Below, piece by piece: positions 43,399 through 53,471 of a DNA stretch of 64,000 bases (its first letter is position 1; each line of letters opens with the position of its first letter). A program made the position numbers and the translations under genes. This DNA is from Gammaproteobacteria bacterium (GTDB lineage Bacteria > Pseudomonadota > Gammaproteobacteria > Magnimaribacterales > AG-339-G14). The notes beneath the pieces were generated by a model, which was not told the DNA's origin, did not search any database, and saw nothing but the letters and a program-made list of their open reading frames with translations. The stretch spans positions 124,001 through 188,000 of the forward strand of contig BPAJ01000001.1 in the NCBI GenBank assembly GCA_019652555.1, given 5' to 3'.

Positions 43399-44221
43399 GA
43401 CAGGAACATTATATTTAGTTGCTACACCAATTGGTAACTTAGAGGATATAACTTTAAGAGCAATTCGAATACTTAATGAGTCGAGCATTGTTCTTGCAGA
43501 GGATACAAGAAATTCAAAAAAACTTTTTGTAGCGCACAAAATTGCTAGCAAGTTGGTTTCTTATAATGACTTTTCATCTCAGAAAAAAATTTCCTCGATA
43601 ATAAAACATCTAAAAGACGGTAAAACTATTTCTTTGATCTCAGATGCTGGAACACCTCTAGTCTCAGATCCGGGTCATGAATTGGTTTCACAAGTCATCA
43701 GCGAGAAAATTAAAGTTGAAAGTATTCCAGGTCCTTCTTCAGTAATTTCGGGATTAATTACTTCAGGATTTAAAAATAATAAGTTTATTTTCGAAGGCTT
43801 TTTACCAAAAAAATCTAGCGAGTTAAAATCACTGCTTTCAAAATGCAATTATGAAACAAAGACAATTGTTTTCTTTGAATCCCCTTACAGAATAAAAAAA
43901 ACTTTAAAAGTCATGAGAGATGTTCTTGGTGAAAATAGAAGAATAAGTATTGCTCGTGAAATGACTAAAATGCATGAAACAATTTTAAGAGGCACAATTG
44001 AGGAGTTGAACCACATTGCAGATGTGGATTTGAACCTTACTAGAGGAGAAATTGTTATTGTTTTAGAAGGATCTGATAAGAGAGATGATGAATTTGACAA
44101 CAAATTGGATTATTTGTATTCAGCATTATCAAATGATCTTTCCTTGAAACAATTTTCAAAGGTTTTTTCTAAAATTTCAAAACAGAGCGCAAAAGAAATT
44201 TACAACAAATATAAAGAATAA
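43397..44221 (+). CDS. rsmI: 16S rRNA (cytidine(1402)-2'-O)-methyltransferase RsmI
   Basis: LYLVATPIGNLEDITLRA, SDAGTPLVSDPG. Confidence 0.96.
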   Translation: MTGTLYLVATPIGNLEDITLRAIRILNESSIVLAEDTRNSKKLFVAHKIASKLVSYNDFSSQKKISSIIKHLKDGKTISLISDAGTPLVSDPGHELVSQVISEKIKVESIPGPSSVISGLITSGFKNNKFIFEGFLPKKSSELKSLLSKCNYETKTIVFFESPYRIKKTLKVMRDVLGENRRISIAREMTKMHETILRGTIEELNHIADVDLNLTRGEIVIVLEGSDKRDDEFDNKLDYLYSALSNDLSLKQFSKVFSKISKQSAKEIYNKYKE

Positions 44222-44228
44222 GTATAAT
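44199..44228 (+). promoter_or_regulatory. putative rnpB promoter (TTTACA-N18-TATAAT)
   Basis: TATAAT 44223-44228 just upstream of the RNase P RNA 5' end; -35-like TTTACA 44199-44204 inside rsmI. Confidence 0.6.
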
Positions 44229-44234
44229 TCTCGC

Positions 44235-44570
44235 GAGCTGACCGAGTAATCGCTGCATTGCAGAGGAAAGTCCGGGCTCCATAGGAAAAAGTGCCAGGTA
44301 ACTCCTGGAGGTAAGTTTTAAAAGCTTACTATGGAAAGTGCAACAGAAAATAAACCGCCTTAGGGTAAGGTTGAAAAGGTGAGGTAAGAGCTCACCGTGT
44401 TTTTTGGTAACAAAGAACAGCTAGGTAAACCCCACTTGGAGCAAGGCCAAATAGAGATTTTATAATGTTTTCCGCATTGAATCTGGGTAGGCCGCTAGAA
44501 ATTCATGGCGACATGAGTTCGAGATGAATGATTACTTCAAACAGAACCCGGCTTATGAGTCAGCTCAATC
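44235..44570 (+). ncRNA. rnpB: RNase P RNA (bacterial type A)
   Basis: P1 gagctgac/gtcagctc; conserved GAGGAAAGTCCGGGCTCC and ACAGAACCCGGCTTA. Confidence 0.95.
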
Positions 44571-44640
44571 CAATTTAGCAGCCTTTATTACAGCGTAAAA
44601 ATCTGTTTTTTTAGAGTTTTAATATATTTACAATCCCTAA

Positions 44641-44680
44641 AAAGTGTGTAAAAGTGTGCAAAAGTATACATTAGTGTAAC
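44641..44680 (+). promoter_or_regulatory. MraZ-box-like operator: four 10-bp-phased repeats (AAAGTGTGTA/AAAGTGTGCA/AAAGTATACA/TTAGTGTAAC)
   Basis: Exact 10-bp register, 16 bp upstream of the mraZ ATG. Confidence 0.8.
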
Positions 44681-44696
44681 TTTTTGGGACTACTTT

Positions 44697-45173
44697 ATGG
44701 CTGGACTTTATGGGTTTAGCAGTCTTTCCTTGGACACAAAGGGAAGAATTGTTATACCTGCAAGATACAAAGACTTGTTGAAGGAAATGGCTTCAGGGTC
44801 GATTATTATCACTCGAGATCCTCAATATCCTTCACTCTTGATTTATCCAGGAGCATTGTGGAAGAAAATTTCCGATGCCTTTGAAAATCTATCTGGCCTA
44901 AATCCAAAAATTAGATCTTTACAGTGGAATTTCCTTGGAAATGCTCATGCTATTGATTTTGAAGTCTCTGAAAGAATGACCCTTCTTATTCCTCAGTCCC
45001 TAAGAAATTACAGTCAAATTAAAGAAAAAACTAAAGTTGTACTCATTGGTATGGGTCAAAAACTAGAACTATGGAGTGAAAAAAACTGGAAACTCAAAGA
45101 AGAAGGGAAAAACGTAAAAGGCGAAAGGCTGGAAATTGAACTTCCAAGTGAAGTTCAGGAGATCCCGTTTTGA
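44697..45173 (+). CDS. mraZ: transcriptional regulator MraZ
   Basis: SLDTKGRIVIPARY; first gene of the dcw cluster. Confidence 0.95.
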   Translation: MAGLYGFSSLSLDTKGRIVIPARYKDLLKEMASGSIIITRDPQYPSLLIYPGALWKKISDAFENLSGLNPKIRSLQWNFLGNAHAIDFEVSERMTLLIPQSLRNYSQIKEKTKVVLIGMGQKLELWSEKNWKLKEEGKNVKGERLEIELPSEVQEIPF

Positions 45174-46042
45174 ATTATTCTCATGAACCAGTTTTATTGA
45201 AAGAGACTTTAAACAATCTCATTTATGATAAAAGCGGTTCATACCTTGACTGCACCTTTGGTTTAGGAGGGCACTCAAAAAAAATTCTAGAAAATCTTAA
45301 TTCGGATGGCAGTCTTTATTCAATTGATAAAGATAAAGAGGTCAAACATTATGCGAATCTAATCAAGGATGAGAGATTTAATTTCCAAACATCAACTTTT
45401 TCAAATATCTCGAGCTTATTTTCAAAAAATACTATGAATGGTGTTCTTTTTGACTTAGGAGTCTCGTCCCTTCAATTAGATAAGCCTGAAAGGGGCTTTA
45501 GCTTTATGCGTGAGGGAGAACTGGATATGAGATTTGATAATAGTTCTGGAATGTCTGCTAAAGAATGGATAAATAGCGCATCAGAAAAAGAACTTGCAGA
45601 CGTTTTTTATTTTCTTGGAGAGGAAAGAAAATCTAGACAGTTTGCAAAAAAAATCATCCAAGCAAGGAAAGATACAAATATTTCTTCAACTAAAAATCTG
45701 GCAGAGCTTTTCAAACCAAAAGGTTTCCAAAAAAAACATCCAGCCACAAATATTTTTAGAGGCATAAGAATCTTAATTAATAATGAATTTGAGGAATTAA
45801 AGGAAGGCCTAATTTCAGCAATAAAAGTTTTAAAAGACAGGGGCATTTTAGCTGTCATAAGCTTCCATTCAGCCGAAGACAGAATAGTTAAAAACTTTTT
45901 CAAGAAAGATTACAAGAATTTTTTTGAGGGTATTAACTTGAAAAACGTTAATAAAATTAAACCATCGAAGGAGGAGAAATCAACTAATCCTCGATCTAGA
46001 AGTGCAATTTTAAGAATTGGGGAAATAGAATATGTCTCTTAA
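45170..46042 (+). CDS. rsmH: 16S rRNA (cytosine(1402)-N(4))-methyltransferase RsmH (TTG start)
   Basis: HEPVLLKETL, DCTFGLGGHS, FDLGVSSLQLD. Confidence 0.96.
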   Translation: MNYSHEPVLLKETLNNLIYDKSGSYLDCTFGLGGHSKKILENLNSDGSLYSIDKDKEVKHYANLIKDERFNFQTSTFSNISSLFSKNTMNGVLFDLGVSSLQLDKPERGFSFMREGELDMRFDNSSGMSAKEWINSASEKELADVFYFLGEERKSRQFAKKIIQARKDTNISSTKNLAELFKPKGFQKKHPATNIFRGIRILINNEFEELKEGLISAIKVLKDRGILAVISFHSAEDRIVKNFFKKDYKNFFEGINLKNVNKIKPSKEEKSTNPRSRSAILRIGEIEYVS

Positions 46043-46301
46043 ATACATATCATTTCTTTCTCTTTTGTTTATCTTAACTTTTGTTTTGTTAGTTTACTTA
46101 CAGCTGGACTTTAATATAAAAAAAACAAATTCAGATATTTATAAACTAACAAAAGCATTTAATTATGAATTGGATGAGAATCTCTCCTTAAATAGCAGAA
46201 TACAATTAAAAAAATCTCTAAAAGAAGCTTATGAGAATTCTTCGCAAAGCCTTTCTATGATCAGACCAGATGAGATATTGAAGATTGAGGTTGCAAATTG
46301 A
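46032..46301 (+). CDS. ftsL: cell division protein FtsL
   Basis: Small bitopic protein directly after rsmH. Confidence 0.75.
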   Translation: MSLKYISFLSLLFILTFVLLVYLQLDFNIKKTNSDIYKLTKAFNYELDENLSLNSRIQLKKSLKEAYENSSQSLSMIRPDEILKIEVAN

Positions 46302-46798
46302 ATATCAAGCTTAATCCAAAGATATTTTTTCTTTTTTCATTTGTCTTACTCAGTGGTTTTGCAATAGCTTCCTCCATTGACGGTTTAAATTTTAAAGATA
46401 GCGAGTTAACAAAAATACCTTATTTTTATTTAAATGATGATGAAGTCATTTCTCAAAACGGCAAATCAATCCTACTAAATGATAATGATTCTTTATCTTT
46501 GGTTAATTTATCAACTGCTGGCAAAGAACCTTTAGGGTTGATTAGTAATTATTACGCAATTCAAGAGGTCCTACTCTTGAAAGATCTTCAAATTGAAGAA
46601 ATGGAACATAAAAAATTTGGGCAAATAAAAATTCAAACGACCAATAAGAAATTTATTAAATTTCAAGATTTTCAACTCCCTGATCAACTTAGAACCCTGA
46701 AATTATTCTTCCAGAGCAAAGATTCACAAAATTTATTAAAAAACTTTAAAACCATAGACCTAAGACATAAAGATAAATTAGCAATTGGATATTATTAA
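46298..46798 (+). CDS. ftsQ: FtsQ-like cell division protein (short)
   Basis: N-terminal TM, C-terminal IDLRHKDKLAIGYY typical of FtsQ; directly upstream of ftsA. Confidence 0.65.
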   Translation: MNIKLNPKIFFLFSFVLLSGFAIASSIDGLNFKDSELTKIPYFYLNDDEVISQNGKSILLNDNDSLSLVNLSTAGKEPLGLISNYYAIQEVLLLKDLQIEEMEHKKFGQIKIQTTNKKFIKFQDFQLPDQLRTLKLFFQSKDSQNLLKNFKTIDLRHKDKLAIGYY

Positions 46799-48027
46799 TG
46801 GCGAACAATAACAAAAATAATTTAAGAGTCGGAATAGATATAGGAACCTCTAAAGTTGTTTGCATAATTGCAGAGAATACCTCGGAGGGCATAAACGTAT
46901 TGGGCTTAGGTATTCAAAATTCAATAGGTCTTCGAGATGGAGTTATTGTGGATATTGAATCTACGGTAGCAGCCGTCAAAGAGGCGGTTTCGAAAGCTGA
47001 GCTTATGTCAGGAAGGCAGGTTACAAAAGCTTTCGTAGGAATTTCAGGCGGGAGTGTTAATGGTTTGAATTCTTCAGGAGCCGTGCCAATAAAAGATAAA
47101 AAAGTAAAAATGAGCGAGGTTGAAAAGGTTATGTCTACAGCTCAAGCTCAAAGAATTCCAGAGGGCTACGAGCTTTTGCATGCTTTGCCAAGGGAATTCA
47201 TCATTGATAATCAACCTGGAGTAAAGGCGCCATTAGGTATGGCAGGAGTAAGGCTCGAAGCCCATGTTCATTTGGTTTCTTGTCTTAAGAATTCAGCAAC
47301 AAATATTGGATCTTGCATGAAAATATGTGGAATTGATGTTCAAAAATATGTCTTGGAACAACTTGCATCTAGCCATTCAGTTCTTACGGATGATCAGAAG
47401 AAATTAGGTGTTTGTCTTATTGATATTGGCGGTGGAACTTCTGACGTAGCAATTTTTTCAGATGGAGCAATTAGTCATACAGTAAATGTACCTATTGCAG
47501 GAACACATGTTACTAATGATATTGCTAGGGCAATTCAAACTTCGATTCAAAATGCGGAAGATATTAAAAAGAAACATGGTTGTGCTTGGAGTGAATTAGC
47601 AGATTCCGACGAAATGATAACTACTCAATCAATAAATGGTAGAGAAAACCAATCATTCTCAAGACATGGCCTATCGACTGTTATCGAAGAACGATATCAA
47701 GAAATTTTTCAAATTATTAAGCAAAGAATGGGAAATATAAATCTTGCTCAAGCAATACCCGCAGGAATAGTGTTGACCGGGGGCGCATCAAGAATAGAGG
47801 GCATTTCTCAATTAGCGGAGGCAATATTTCAAGCTCCTGTCAGAGTCGGAAAACCTCAGGGATTGATTGGTTTAAGCGATATTTTATCGAATCCCATATA
47901 TTCCACAGCAGTTGGATTAATTTTGTTTGCTCAAAAGGAACAGGAAGAAGATTACATGGACTTTGCGATGTTAAACGAAAAAGGCTTATTAAATAAAGCC
48001 TTTAGATGGATACAGAATACTTTTTAA
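46798..48027 (+). CDS. ftsA: cell division protein FtsA
   Basis: VGIDIGTSKVVCII, LIDIGGGTSDVAIF; C-terminal amphipathic helix NKAFRWIQNTF. Confidence 0.97.
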   Translation: MANNNKNNLRVGIDIGTSKVVCIIAENTSEGINVLGLGIQNSIGLRDGVIVDIESTVAAVKEAVSKAELMSGRQVTKAFVGISGGSVNGLNSSGAVPIKDKKVKMSEVEKVMSTAQAQRIPEGYELLHALPREFIIDNQPGVKAPLGMAGVRLEAHVHLVSCLKNSATNIGSCMKICGIDVQKYVLEQLASSHSVLTDDQKKLGVCLIDIGGGTSDVAIFSDGAISHTVNVPIAGTHVTNDIARAIQTSIQNAEDIKKKHGCAWSELADSDEMITTQSINGRENQSFSRHGLSTVIEERYQEIFQIIKQRMGNINLAQAIPAGIVLTGGASRIEGISQLAEAIFQAPVRVGKPQGLIGLSDILSNPIYSTAVGLILFAQKEQEEDYMDFAMLNEKGLLNKAFRWIQNTF

Positions 48028-48046
48028 CTTTATTTTAGGAGGAGTT

Positions 48047-49171
48047 ATGAAATATAAACTAGTAGATAATGGCAAGAGAAATCAAACCATAATAAAAGTA
48101 GTTGGTGTTGGTGGCTGTGGAGGCAATGCCATAGACCACATGGTAGCTAACGGAGTTGAAGGTGTGGAAACAATTTCCGCAAATACTGATTCGCAAGCAT
48201 TAACTAAAAATAAAGCAGCTGAAAAAATAATCTTAGGAGAATTAAATAATCACGGGCAAGGAGCTGGAGGAAAGCCAGATGTAGGCAGAGACACTGCTCT
48301 AGATGATTATGAAAGGTTAACGACTATGTTTGATGGTGCCGATATGGTCTTCATAGCAGCAGGAATGGGAGGAGGAACTGGAACTGGTGCAGCTCCTATA
48401 GTTGCTAGAGCTGCGAAAGAGGTTGGCGCTTTAGCAGTAGCAATTGTTACAAAACCAATGTCTTTAGAGTTTAAAGATGATTTGGCAGAAGCAGGAATTA
48501 AAGAGCTGAGGTCGGAAGTTGATTCTTTAATAACCATTCCAAATCAAAAACTAAGTGAAGTTTTTGGAGGCGACTGCACCATGTTAGAAGCTTTTGGCCA
48601 TGCAAATGATGTTTTGTTAGGAGCTGTGAGAGGTATCGCTGACATCATCACTCAGACTGGTTACATAAATGTGGACTTTAACGATGTTAGAACTGTCATG
48701 GCTGAGCAAGGAGTTGCCATGATGGGAACAGGAGTTGCTAGTGGTCCTAGCAGAGCAAAAGATGCAGCAGCTCAAGCAGTAGGGAGTCCGCTTTTGGAGG
48801 ATATAAATTTACAAAATGCAAAAGGAGTTCTAGTAAATATAACTGGAAAAGGCATTAAGGTTGGTGAGATAGAGGACGTTCTTCGACAAGTATCAGAATT
48901 TGCGAGTGATGGCGCTCAAATAATCCATGGTGCAGTAGAAGATAATGACATGGAAGGAGATATAAAAGTCACAATCATAGCGACTGGCTTATCAGATAGC
49001 TCTCAACAAAATGATAGAGCTTCAGGATTTAAGGTTGCTAATGATCCATACGGTAGATTTCAAGAAGTACCAACTTTAGGAAAAGTTGAAAATGAAATTG
49101 CTAAGAATGAATCAACCAAAAAAAGTGATTATTTAGACATACCGTCATTTGTGAGAAAACAGATAGATTGA
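48047..49171 (+). CDS. ftsZ: cell division protein FtsZ
   Basis: [10 protein letters not shown] tubulin signature; C-terminal peptide [10 protein letters not shown]. Confidence 0.98.
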   Translation: MKYKLVDNGKRNQTIIKVVGVGGCGGNAIDHMVANGVEGVETISANTDSQALTKNKAAEKIILGELNNHGQGAGGKPDVGRDTALDDYERLTTMFDGADMVFIAAGMGGGTGTGAAPIVARAAKEVGALAVAIVTKPMSLEFKDDLAEAGIKELRSEVDSLITIPNQKLSEVFGGDCTMLEAFGHANDVLLGAVRGIADIITQTGYINVDFNDVRTVMAEQGVAMMGTGVASGPSRAKDAAAQAVGSPLLEDINLQNAKGVLVNITGKGIKVGEIEDVLRQVSEFASDGAQIIHGAVEDNDMEGDIKVTIIATGLSDSSQQNDRASGFKVANDPYGRFQEVPTLGKVENEIAKNESTKKSDYLDIPSFVRKQID

Positions 49172-49172
49172 T

Positions 49173-50806
49173 TTGAATGCAAGCGAGAATAATAAATACA
49201 GAGAACTTACTCTCTGGATTGTAATATTCTTTATCCTATTAGCTTTACCAACTAAGTTAGTCTTTTTTCAAAAAAACGATTTTAGTTTAGGAAAAGAATT
49301 TTCACAAAAAGCTTCAATCAGGCAATCTTCTATTGCTTCAAAAAGAGGAGTAATTTTTGATAGAAATAACAATGTTTTGGCTGAAGATATACCATCTTAT
49401 GAGATCGGCATCTCCCTAAAGGATTTTTCATTTGACCCAATTCATATCAATCTCATATCGACTAATTTAGATTTAGATATTGATAGGTTAAAAAAGCGGT
49501 TAGCTAGAAAAAAAACCAAATATTTGGTTCTCAATCAAAAAGTAGCAAAACAAAAAAAAGAACTCATTCAGTCTTTAGAAATTCCTGGAATAGTCATAAG
49601 CAAGAGAACATTTAAAAGAAACTATCCTCAAGGAGAGATATTTTCTCAATTGATAGGACTTACTAATTATAAAAACGAAGGTGTTAATGGAATTGAGTTT
49701 GCTCTTGATGAAACTTTAAAGGCAGAAGACGGTTATCAAGAAAAAATTCTTTCTAGAAAATCAGGCGTTATTCAAAATAAAATAATTAAAGAGCCAATTA
49801 ATGGCTCATCAGTAAACTTAACGGTTGACTCTAAAATGCAATTTGTCTTATTTGATAAGCTTAAAAAGCTGTTGAATTTCATAATGCAGAATCTGCGTCA
49901 GGCATAATGATTGACTTGGATTCAAATGAAATTCTAGCAATGACAAATTTTCCGTCATTTGACCCCAACAATAGAAAAAAACTTAATAACATGGAATTAT
50001 TGAAGAATAATTCAGCGATAGAGCTCTTTGAGCCAGGCTCTACTGTAAAACCCTTAGCTTTATCTGCCTTATTAAAAAACAATCCAGAGTTAATTGAGTC
50101 AGCAGTAAATACTTCCCCTGGGTGGATAGAATTTGAAGGTTATAAAACTGAAGATGCCAGAAACTACGGGACATTGTCTACAGAAGAAATAATTTCTAAA
50201 TCCAGTAATGTCGGCATGGTAAAGCTATGCGCTGATTTTGATCCCAGTCTAATTCTTAGAACTTATTACTCTCTTGGTTTGGGGAAGTATATGAATGAAA
50301 TTTTTATCTCAACCCGAGAAGGCTATCTCCCAGAATATAAAAATTTATCGCCTAGAGAAAAAGTTTCACTTTGTTATGGATATGGTCTTCAGACAACCCT
50401 GGTTCAATTAATCTCTGCTTACAGCACAATTTTTTCAGAAGGAGTTTATCGCCCACTTAAATTAATAAAAAACTCATCTCAATTTGAAGAAGAAAGAATC
50501 CTTAGCAAAGAAAATGCTAAACAAATAAAGAAAATATTGTACCAAGCAATAAAAAATGGCACCGGATTTCGGGCCAAAGTTAATGATCATGATGTTTTTG
50601 GCAAAACAGGAACGGCAAGAATCTTTAAGGATCAAAAGTATAATGAGGATTTGCATAATGCCTTATTCATAGGAATGACGAAAATAGAAGATAAAGAGTA
50701 CTTGGTCGGACTATTTGTAAAAAATCCAAAGATTAACGGTGATGGAGGAGGCGATGTTGCTGCTCCAATATTTTCGGAGATCATTGAAACCATTCAAAAA
50801 CTTTAA
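49173..50806 (+). pseudogene. ftsI: ftsI (penicillin-binding protein 3) interrupted by one frameshift near 49863-49867; ORFs 49173..49907 and 49907..50806
   Basis: First ORF has the TM and dimerisation domain; second has SXXK (GSTVK), SSN and KTGT; conserved KAVEFHNAESASGIMIDLD is encoded across the junction in the second frame. Confidence 0.85.
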
Positions 50807-50808
50807 TA

Positions 50809-52215
50809 ATGCTTTCCTTAACAGAAAATCTTTCAAAATTAGAAGGTATAAAAATCACTGGATTTACCGATAATTCAAATTTTGTAAAGCGAGACTATGC
50901 TTTCATATCTCTTTCAAAAAATCCAAAGGAAGCACTTAAATATTCCAAAGATGCTATTGATAAAGGCGCCAAAATTGTCATTAGTCAGGTAAACCTCCAT
51001 GAACATTTAAAAGATAAAAACTTATTTGATTCGAATTTAGTCAATCATAAAGATAAATATCTAGAGACTCTTTTTGCAAGATCAAAAAAAAGTATCAAGA
51101 TCGTTGGAATTACCGGTACAAATGGAAAATCTTCAACCGCATTTTTTCTTCACCAACTTTTATCTTTCAAGGATTCCAATGCGACTCTATTAACGAATAC
51201 ACCAGAAGTTTCAAATCTTAAAAATACACAATTCACTCCCTTAACTACACCAGATAATTTTTTACTTCATCATTTTTTAAAAAAATCTATCGATTTAAAG
51301 AGAAAATACTTCCTTATGGAAGTTTCCTCACACGGCATAGATCAGAGCAGAATTTCTGGTTTAGATTTTTTCGCTAAGTCCCTCACAAGCTTTTCAAAAG
51401 ACCATCTTGATTATCATAAAAATTTTAGTAGTTATAGAAATGCTAAAAAAAGCTTTTTCTCAACATTCGATGAAAACAACATCGTTTCCATTGATAATGA
51501 TTTAGGAAGGGAAATTCATTCTGAAAACAAATCAACTTTGACTGTTTCAGTGAATGACAAAACTGCAAATTTACACTTAGAAAATAACTTAATAAAAACT
51601 CCTTGGGGAGATTTAACAAATTATCTTCCTTTTAAAAGTAAATTTATGATTTCAAATTTTTTATGTGCTTTGGGTCTCTACGGAAAGATATTCAATGAAA
51701 TAGACTTTGAGGCAGAAATGCTTAAAAATTTGAAAAACCTTCCTGGCAGGTTACAAAAAATCTCTTTATTTCAGGACAAAATTTGCTATGTAGACTATGC
51801 ACACACCCCAGATGCATTGAAATCTGTTTTGGATTATTTGAGAAGTAGCTATAAAGGAAAAATCATAACTTTATTTGGATGTGGCGGGGAAAGAGATTCA
51901 TCCAAAAGAGGGGATATGGGAAAAATCGCCCAAGAGAAATCGGATTTTCAAATTATTACAAACGACAATCCAAGAAATGAAGATCCAAAAAAAATAGTGG
52001 CTCAAATTGTCAAAGATATGCATTTAAAAAACTTTGACATCATTTTTGACAGAAAAGAAGCTATCTCTGAGGGCTTAAAAAAACTTAAGAAATTGGAACA
52101 AGAATCAGTTTTGCTTATTGCTGGAAAGGGCCATGAGAACTTTCAAATTTTAAAAGGCAAGGAAATAGAATTTAACGATTTAACAATTTTAAATGAATTG
52201 AAGGATGTTATTTAA
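50809..52215 (+). CDS. murE: UDP-N-acetylmuramoyl-L-alanyl-D-glutamate-2,6-diaminopimelate ligase
   Basis: GITGTNGKSS, EVSSHGIDQSR, DNPRNEDP (Dap-specific motif). Confidence 0.95.
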   Translation: MLSLTENLSKLEGIKITGFTDNSNFVKRDYAFISLSKNPKEALKYSKDAIDKGAKIVISQVNLHEHLKDKNLFDSNLVNHKDKYLETLFARSKKSIKIVGITGTNGKSSTAFFLHQLLSFKDSNATLLTNTPEVSNLKNTQFTPLTTPDNFLLHHFLKKSIDLKRKYFLMEVSSHGIDQSRISGLDFFAKSLTSFSKDHLDYHKNFSSYRNAKKSFFSTFDENNIVSIDNDLGREIHSENKSTLTVSVNDKTANLHLENNLIKTPWGDLTNYLPFKSKFMISNFLCALGLYGKIFNEIDFEAEMLKNLKNLPGRLQKISLFQDKICYVDYAHTPDALKSVLDYLRSSYKGKIITLFGCGGERDSSKRGDMGKIAQEKSDFQIITNDNPRNEDPKKIVAQIVKDMHLKNFDIIFDRKEAISEGLKKLKKLEQESVLLIAGKGHENFQILKGKEIEFNDLTILNELKDVI

Positions 52216-53470
52216 AAAAAATATAGAAAATCTTGCAGCCTTTGGAGGAGGAAGAATTTATTGTCAAAATATTGATTTCAAAAAAATAGTTTTTAATTCA
52301 AAAGAAATCAAAGGAGGGGATGTATTTATACCCCTTAAAGGACAAAATCATGATGCTCATAAATTTATCGCTGAAGCATATGATCTTGGGGCAGCATGTG
52401 TTGTTTCTGAAAAAAAGATTGATAATAAAAATCATATTCTTGTTAAGGATACGAACACTTTTTTAGAAAATATCGCAAGAAAACAAAGAGAACTGTTTGA
52501 GGGGCTGGTGGTAGGAATTACAGGGAGTAATGGCAAAACCACAACAAAAGAAACTCTAAGTAAATACTTCAAGGAGAAATTTAAGCAAAATGATGTCTAT
52601 AAAAGTCATGGAAATTTTAATAATTTTTATGGCCTTTGTTTTTCTCTTTTGGAATTAAGCCCGCATCATAAAGTGGGTTTTTTTGAAATTGGAACAAATA
52701 ATCCTGGAGAAATTTCAAAATTGGCAAATATTTTAAAAATGAATTTAAGCATTATTACGAATATTGGAAATGCTCATTTAGAAGGCCTAAAAAATATAGA
52801 TGGCGTGGCAAATGAAAAAAGTGATATTTTTGTTTTTACCAAGGATGAAGGATATTGTTTAGGGGACATTCCAAAAAAATATTTAAATCTAGTTAGAGAT
52901 AAATCGTCTGGAAAAAAAAGAATTTTCTTAAGCGACAATGATCCAAAAAAATTAATGAAAACTGCCATTATAAAAATTAATGATCTGCTAGAGGTTGAGT
53001 ATCTTCCTGAAGAAATAGATAGCTTCTTAGATAAAAAAATTGATGTTCCTGGCAGGTTTGAAATAAGAAAATCAAAGTCAAAAGCTCTGATCATTGATGA
53101 TTCGTACAATGCAAATCCAGATTCCTTTTTATATGCTTTTAAAAAAATAAAAAATCTAGATCTTTCAAAAATTTCTTTTATTGAAAAAGGTTCAAAATAT
53201 CAAAAAAAAATATGCGTTATGGGGCAAATGGGAGAACTTGGAGAAAAATCCGAAGACTTACATAAATATATCCTCAAAGAGGCATCTTTAATATTTGATA
53301 TTGTTTTAGCAATAGATTTCAAGGTGAATTTGAAAGAATCAAATATATCTTTCTTAAAAAGAGAAGAAATTGATTCTTATTTGAAGGAATATCTTGAAGA
53401 AGATGCTTTAATTTTCTTCAAAGGTTCACGTTCGGTTAAAATGGAAAACATCATCAAGAATCTTACTTAA
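52205..53470 (+). CDS. murF: UDP-N-acetylmuramoyl-tripeptide-D-alanyl-D-alanine ligase
   Basis: GITGSNGKTTTKE, IIDDSYNANPDS. Confidence 0.95.
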   Translation: MLFKKNIENLAAFGGGRIYCQNIDFKKIVFNSKEIKGGDVFIPLKGQNHDAHKFIAEAYDLGAACVVSEKKIDNKNHILVKDTNTFLENIARKQRELFEGLVVGITGSNGKTTTKETLSKYFKEKFKQNDVYKSHGNFNNFYGLCFSLLELSPHHKVGFFEIGTNNPGEISKLANILKMNLSIITNIGNAHLEGLKNIDGVANEKSDIFVFTKDEGYCLGDIPKKYLNLVRDKSSGKKRIFLSDNDPKKLMKTAIIKINDLLEVEYLPEEIDSFLDKKIDVPGRFEIRKSKSKALIIDDSYNANPDSFLYAFKKIKNLDLSKISFIEKGSKYQKKICVMGQMGELGEKSEDLHKYILKEASLIFDIVLAIDFKVNLKESNISFLKREEIDSYLKEYLEEDALIFFKGSRSVKMENIIKNLT

Positions 53471-53471
53471 A

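Noticed and set aside
43399-43551. Longer start for the LpoA-like ORF (to 43551)
   Set aside because: Extension is antisense to rsmI; the lipoprotein signal begins at MLKKIISYVVLVFILTCC (43398)
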